Notes under the pieces: model-generated
Seen by the model: only the letters and a program-made list of their open reading frames with translations
The model's database searches: none
What the model was told of the DNA's origin: nothing
Program-made: the position numbers and the translations under genes
NCBI RefSeq assembly: GCF_001038625.1
Contig: NZ_CP011803.1
Location: 5,270,001 to 5,334,000 of the forward strand
From: Clostridium carboxidivorans P7
GTDB taxonomy: Bacteria; Bacillota; Clostridia; Clostridiales; Clostridiaceae
Length of the DNA: 64,000 nt
Direction: 5' to 3'
In this document: one piece after another, positions 62,677 to 64,000 of the stretch
How positions within the stretch are numbered: position 1 is the first letter of the stretch
How the letters are laid out: each line of letters starts with the position of its first letter

Positions 62677-63231
62677 ATGGATGAGAATAAAGAAGAGATT
62701 AAAGAAGAAATGTTAATAGATGAAGCAGAAGCAAAAAAGCAGTTTTTAGAAGAGCTTAAAAATAAAAACAAAGAGGAACAAAAAAGATTAATAGAAGAAG
62801 AAGAAGCAAAACTAGCAGCAGCTAAAGCAGCAGAAGAAGCAAAATTAGCAGCAGAAGCTAAAGCACTAGAGGAAGCTAAAGCATTGGCATACAAATCAGA
62901 AGAAACAGATGTAGTTGTTGCTGAAGATAAGAGTGCTGCAGTAGTAGTAAATGAAGTTGAAAAACCTCATACAAAATTCAGCTGTAATTCTTTAAAAGCA
63001 GCTGTTGTAGATACAGCAGTAGTAGGAATTGTTTCAATTGCAGGTGTAGGTTTGCTGGATCTTATATTAAGACTTATATTTGGATATTATGTTGTAGATT
63101 ACAAAGGATTTTTCATAATATTTATGATAGTATTATTGATTTTATATCCAGTAATAATGGAAAATACAAAAGTAAAAGAAACTTTAGGACAGAAATTAAG
63201 TAAAAAGGAAGTTCAAGAAAGGAAAGAATAA
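62677..63231 (+). CDS. RDD-like membrane protein with charged coiled-coil N-terminus
   Basis: A 184-residue protein. Residues 1-75 are an E/K/A-rich helix with repeated EEAKLAA-type heptads. Two membrane segments follow (about 108-135 and 142-162), ending TKVKETLGQKLSK, the pattern closing RDD domains (TLGKKL-type). The Arg and two Asp for which the domain is named are only partly evident. ATG follows GGGAGG. It is separated from the rlmD-like gene by 3 bases, so the two are cotranscribed. Function unknown. Confidence 0.7.
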   Translation: MDENKEEIKEEMLIDEAEAKKQFLEELKNKNKEEQKRLIEEEEAKLAAAKAAEEAKLAAEAKALEEAKALAYKSEETDVVVAEDKSAAVVVNEVEKPHTKFSCNSLKAAVVDTAVVGIVSIAGVGLLDLILRLIFGYYVVDYKGFFIIFMIVLLILYPVIMENTKVKETLGQKLSKKEVQERKE

Positions 63232-63234
63232 GAA

Positions 63235-64000
63235 TTGAAAAAAGGCAAGGAATACGAATTTTATATAGAAGAAACTCAATTCCCTGGCACTGGAGTAGCA
63301 GTTCAGGATGGCACGAAAGTACTTATTAAGAATGGAATTCCAGGACAAAAGGTACTAGCTAGAATTACTAAGAAGAGAAAAGATACAGCAGAAGCGAAAT
63401 TATTACAAGTAATAGAAAACGTGGATTATGCAGTGGAACCATCATGTCCTCATTTTAATTTATGTGGAGGATGTACAACTCAATTTCTGCCTTATGAAAA
63501 ACAGCTTGAATTAAAACATAAGCAAGTATTAGACCTTTTTCATAATGCAGGTATTGAGAATTATGAATTCTTAGGAATAGAAACAAGTCCTGAAGAATTT
63601 GAGTATAGAAATAAGATGGAATTCACCTTTGGAGATGAAGAAAAGGGTGGAGAATTAACCCTTGGAATGCATATAAAAGGAAAAAGTTTTGGAATAGTTA
63701 ATGTGGATAATTGCAAAATAGTAGATGAAGATTTTAGAAAAATTTTGGATTTTACAGTAAATTATTTTAGAAAAAATCCACTTCCTTATTATAGAGTTAT
63801 GAAAAGAGAAGGATACTTAAGAAACTTAGTAATAAGAAAAGGTAAAAATACAGGTGAAATATTAGTAAATCTAGTAACTACATCACAGATAGACTTCAAT
63901 TTAGAAGAATTTAAAGAAAGTCTTTTAAATTTAAGTTATGCTGGAGAGTTGAAAGGAATTCTACATACTATAAATGATAGTTTTTCAGATGTGGTTCAAG
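63235..64000 (+). CDS. 23S rRNA (uracil-5-)-methyltransferase RlmD/RumA-type, 5' part
   Basis: Frame is open to the right edge; about 255 residues are visible. It starts at TTG, 3 bases after the RDD stop, with AAAGGAAAG upstream. An N-terminal TRAM-like beta domain (YEFYIEETQFPGTGVAV, GQKVLARITKKRKD) is followed by the [4Fe-4S] motif CPHFNLCGGC at about residues 75-84 and EYRNKMEFTFG. The family methylates C5 of uracil in 23S rRNA (some in tRNA) using SAM. The catalytic Cys domain lies outside the window, so RlmD, RlmCD or TrmA type is not fixed. Confidence 0.9.
   Translation, partial: MKKGKEYEFYIEETQFPGTGVAVQDGTKVLIKNGIPGQKVLARITKKRKDTAEAKLLQVIENVDYAVEPSCPHFNLCGGCTTQFLPYEKQLELKHKQVLDLFHNAGIENYEFLGIETSPEEFEYRNKMEFTFGDEEKGGELTLGMHIKGKSFGIVNVDNCKIVDEDFRKILDFTVNYFRKNPLPYYRVMKREGYLRNLVIRKGKNTGEILVNLVTTSQIDFNLEEFKESLLNLSYAGELKGILHTINDSFSDVVQ

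Noticed and set aside
62677..62894. Alanine/glutamate codon repeats as a DNA repeat or CRISPR-like array
   Set aside because: The repetition is at the protein level within the charged helix of the RDD-like gene; there is no regular spacer pattern.
1..64000. Prophage, conjugative element, CRISPR-Cas or toxin-antitoxin locus
   Set aside because: No integrase, phage structural, Cas or paired toxin-antitoxin genes were recognised; the lone methyltransferase has no restriction partner.

Overview
The window is AT-rich DNA from an endospore-forming, anaerobic, Gram-positive bacterium, most likely a Clostridium of cluster I. The evidence is A/T-ending codons throughout, strong AGGAGG ribosome binding sites, a CotS-type spore coat gene, pyruvate phosphate dikinase, the dgt-dnaG-rpoD order, and purine and FMN riboswitches in front of pur and rib operons. 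The species cannot be fixed from sequence reading alone. Both edges cut genes: ppdK on the left and an RlmD-type rRNA methyltransferase on the right. No tRNA, rRNA or CRISPR array was seen.

Layout. 1-14 kb is mostly housekeeping: ppdK, cotS-like, dgt-dnaG-rpoD, trmK-Nif3-zinc-ribbon, the RNase P RNA, a TSUP transporter and lgt. 13-26.9 kb is a catabolic island: a PucR-type regulator, divergent from dihydropyrimidinase, an NCS1 nucleobase transporter and an M20 ureidopropionase-type hydrolase; then a CaiB/BaiF CoA-transferase, two hotdog ammonia-lyase-like proteins, an acyl-CoA dehydrogenase, EtfB, EtfA and dihydropyrimidine dehydrogenase PreT-PreA. 27-36 kb holds htrA, small proteins, a solitary CamA-like adenine methyltransferase, a guanine-riboswitch-controlled purine permease and assorted hydrolases. 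36-43.3 kb is purECFMNHD behind an unusual purine-type riboswitch. 43.5-50.4 kb has envelope and membrane genes and two proteins like the B12-dependent methionine synthase activation domain. 50.5-54.4 kb is ribD-ribE-ribBA-ribH behind an FMN riboswitch. 54.4-64 kb carries a 310 bp nested palindrome, transporters, a MarR-GNAT pair, an LtaS-type sulfatase behind a structured leader, and an RDD protein.

The most interesting system is the 14.5-26.9 kb island. Read as a pathway it takes uracil through dihydrouracil (PreTA), ureidopropionate (dihydropyrimidinase) and beta-alanine (M20 hydrolase), then through beta-alanyl-CoA (CoA-transferase), acryloyl-CoA (hotdog ammonia lyase) and propionyl-CoA (acyl-CoA dehydrogenase with its own Etf). 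This would join reductive pyrimidine degradation to the acryloyl-CoA route known from beta-alanine fermentation in Clostridium propionicum. Uracil would then serve as electron sink and nitrogen source, with propionate as product. The gene families are read directly; the joined pathway is inference.

Regulatory and structural signals also stand out. These are a purine-class aptamer with an altered ligand core before purE, a palindrome GTTCGT-N6-ACGAA shared by the purE and purine-permease upstream regions, a MarR gene that appears to start at ATT and has two operators over its own promoter, the 310 bp palindrome after ribH, and a structured leader before the LtaS-type gene that resembles an IS200/IS605 right end.
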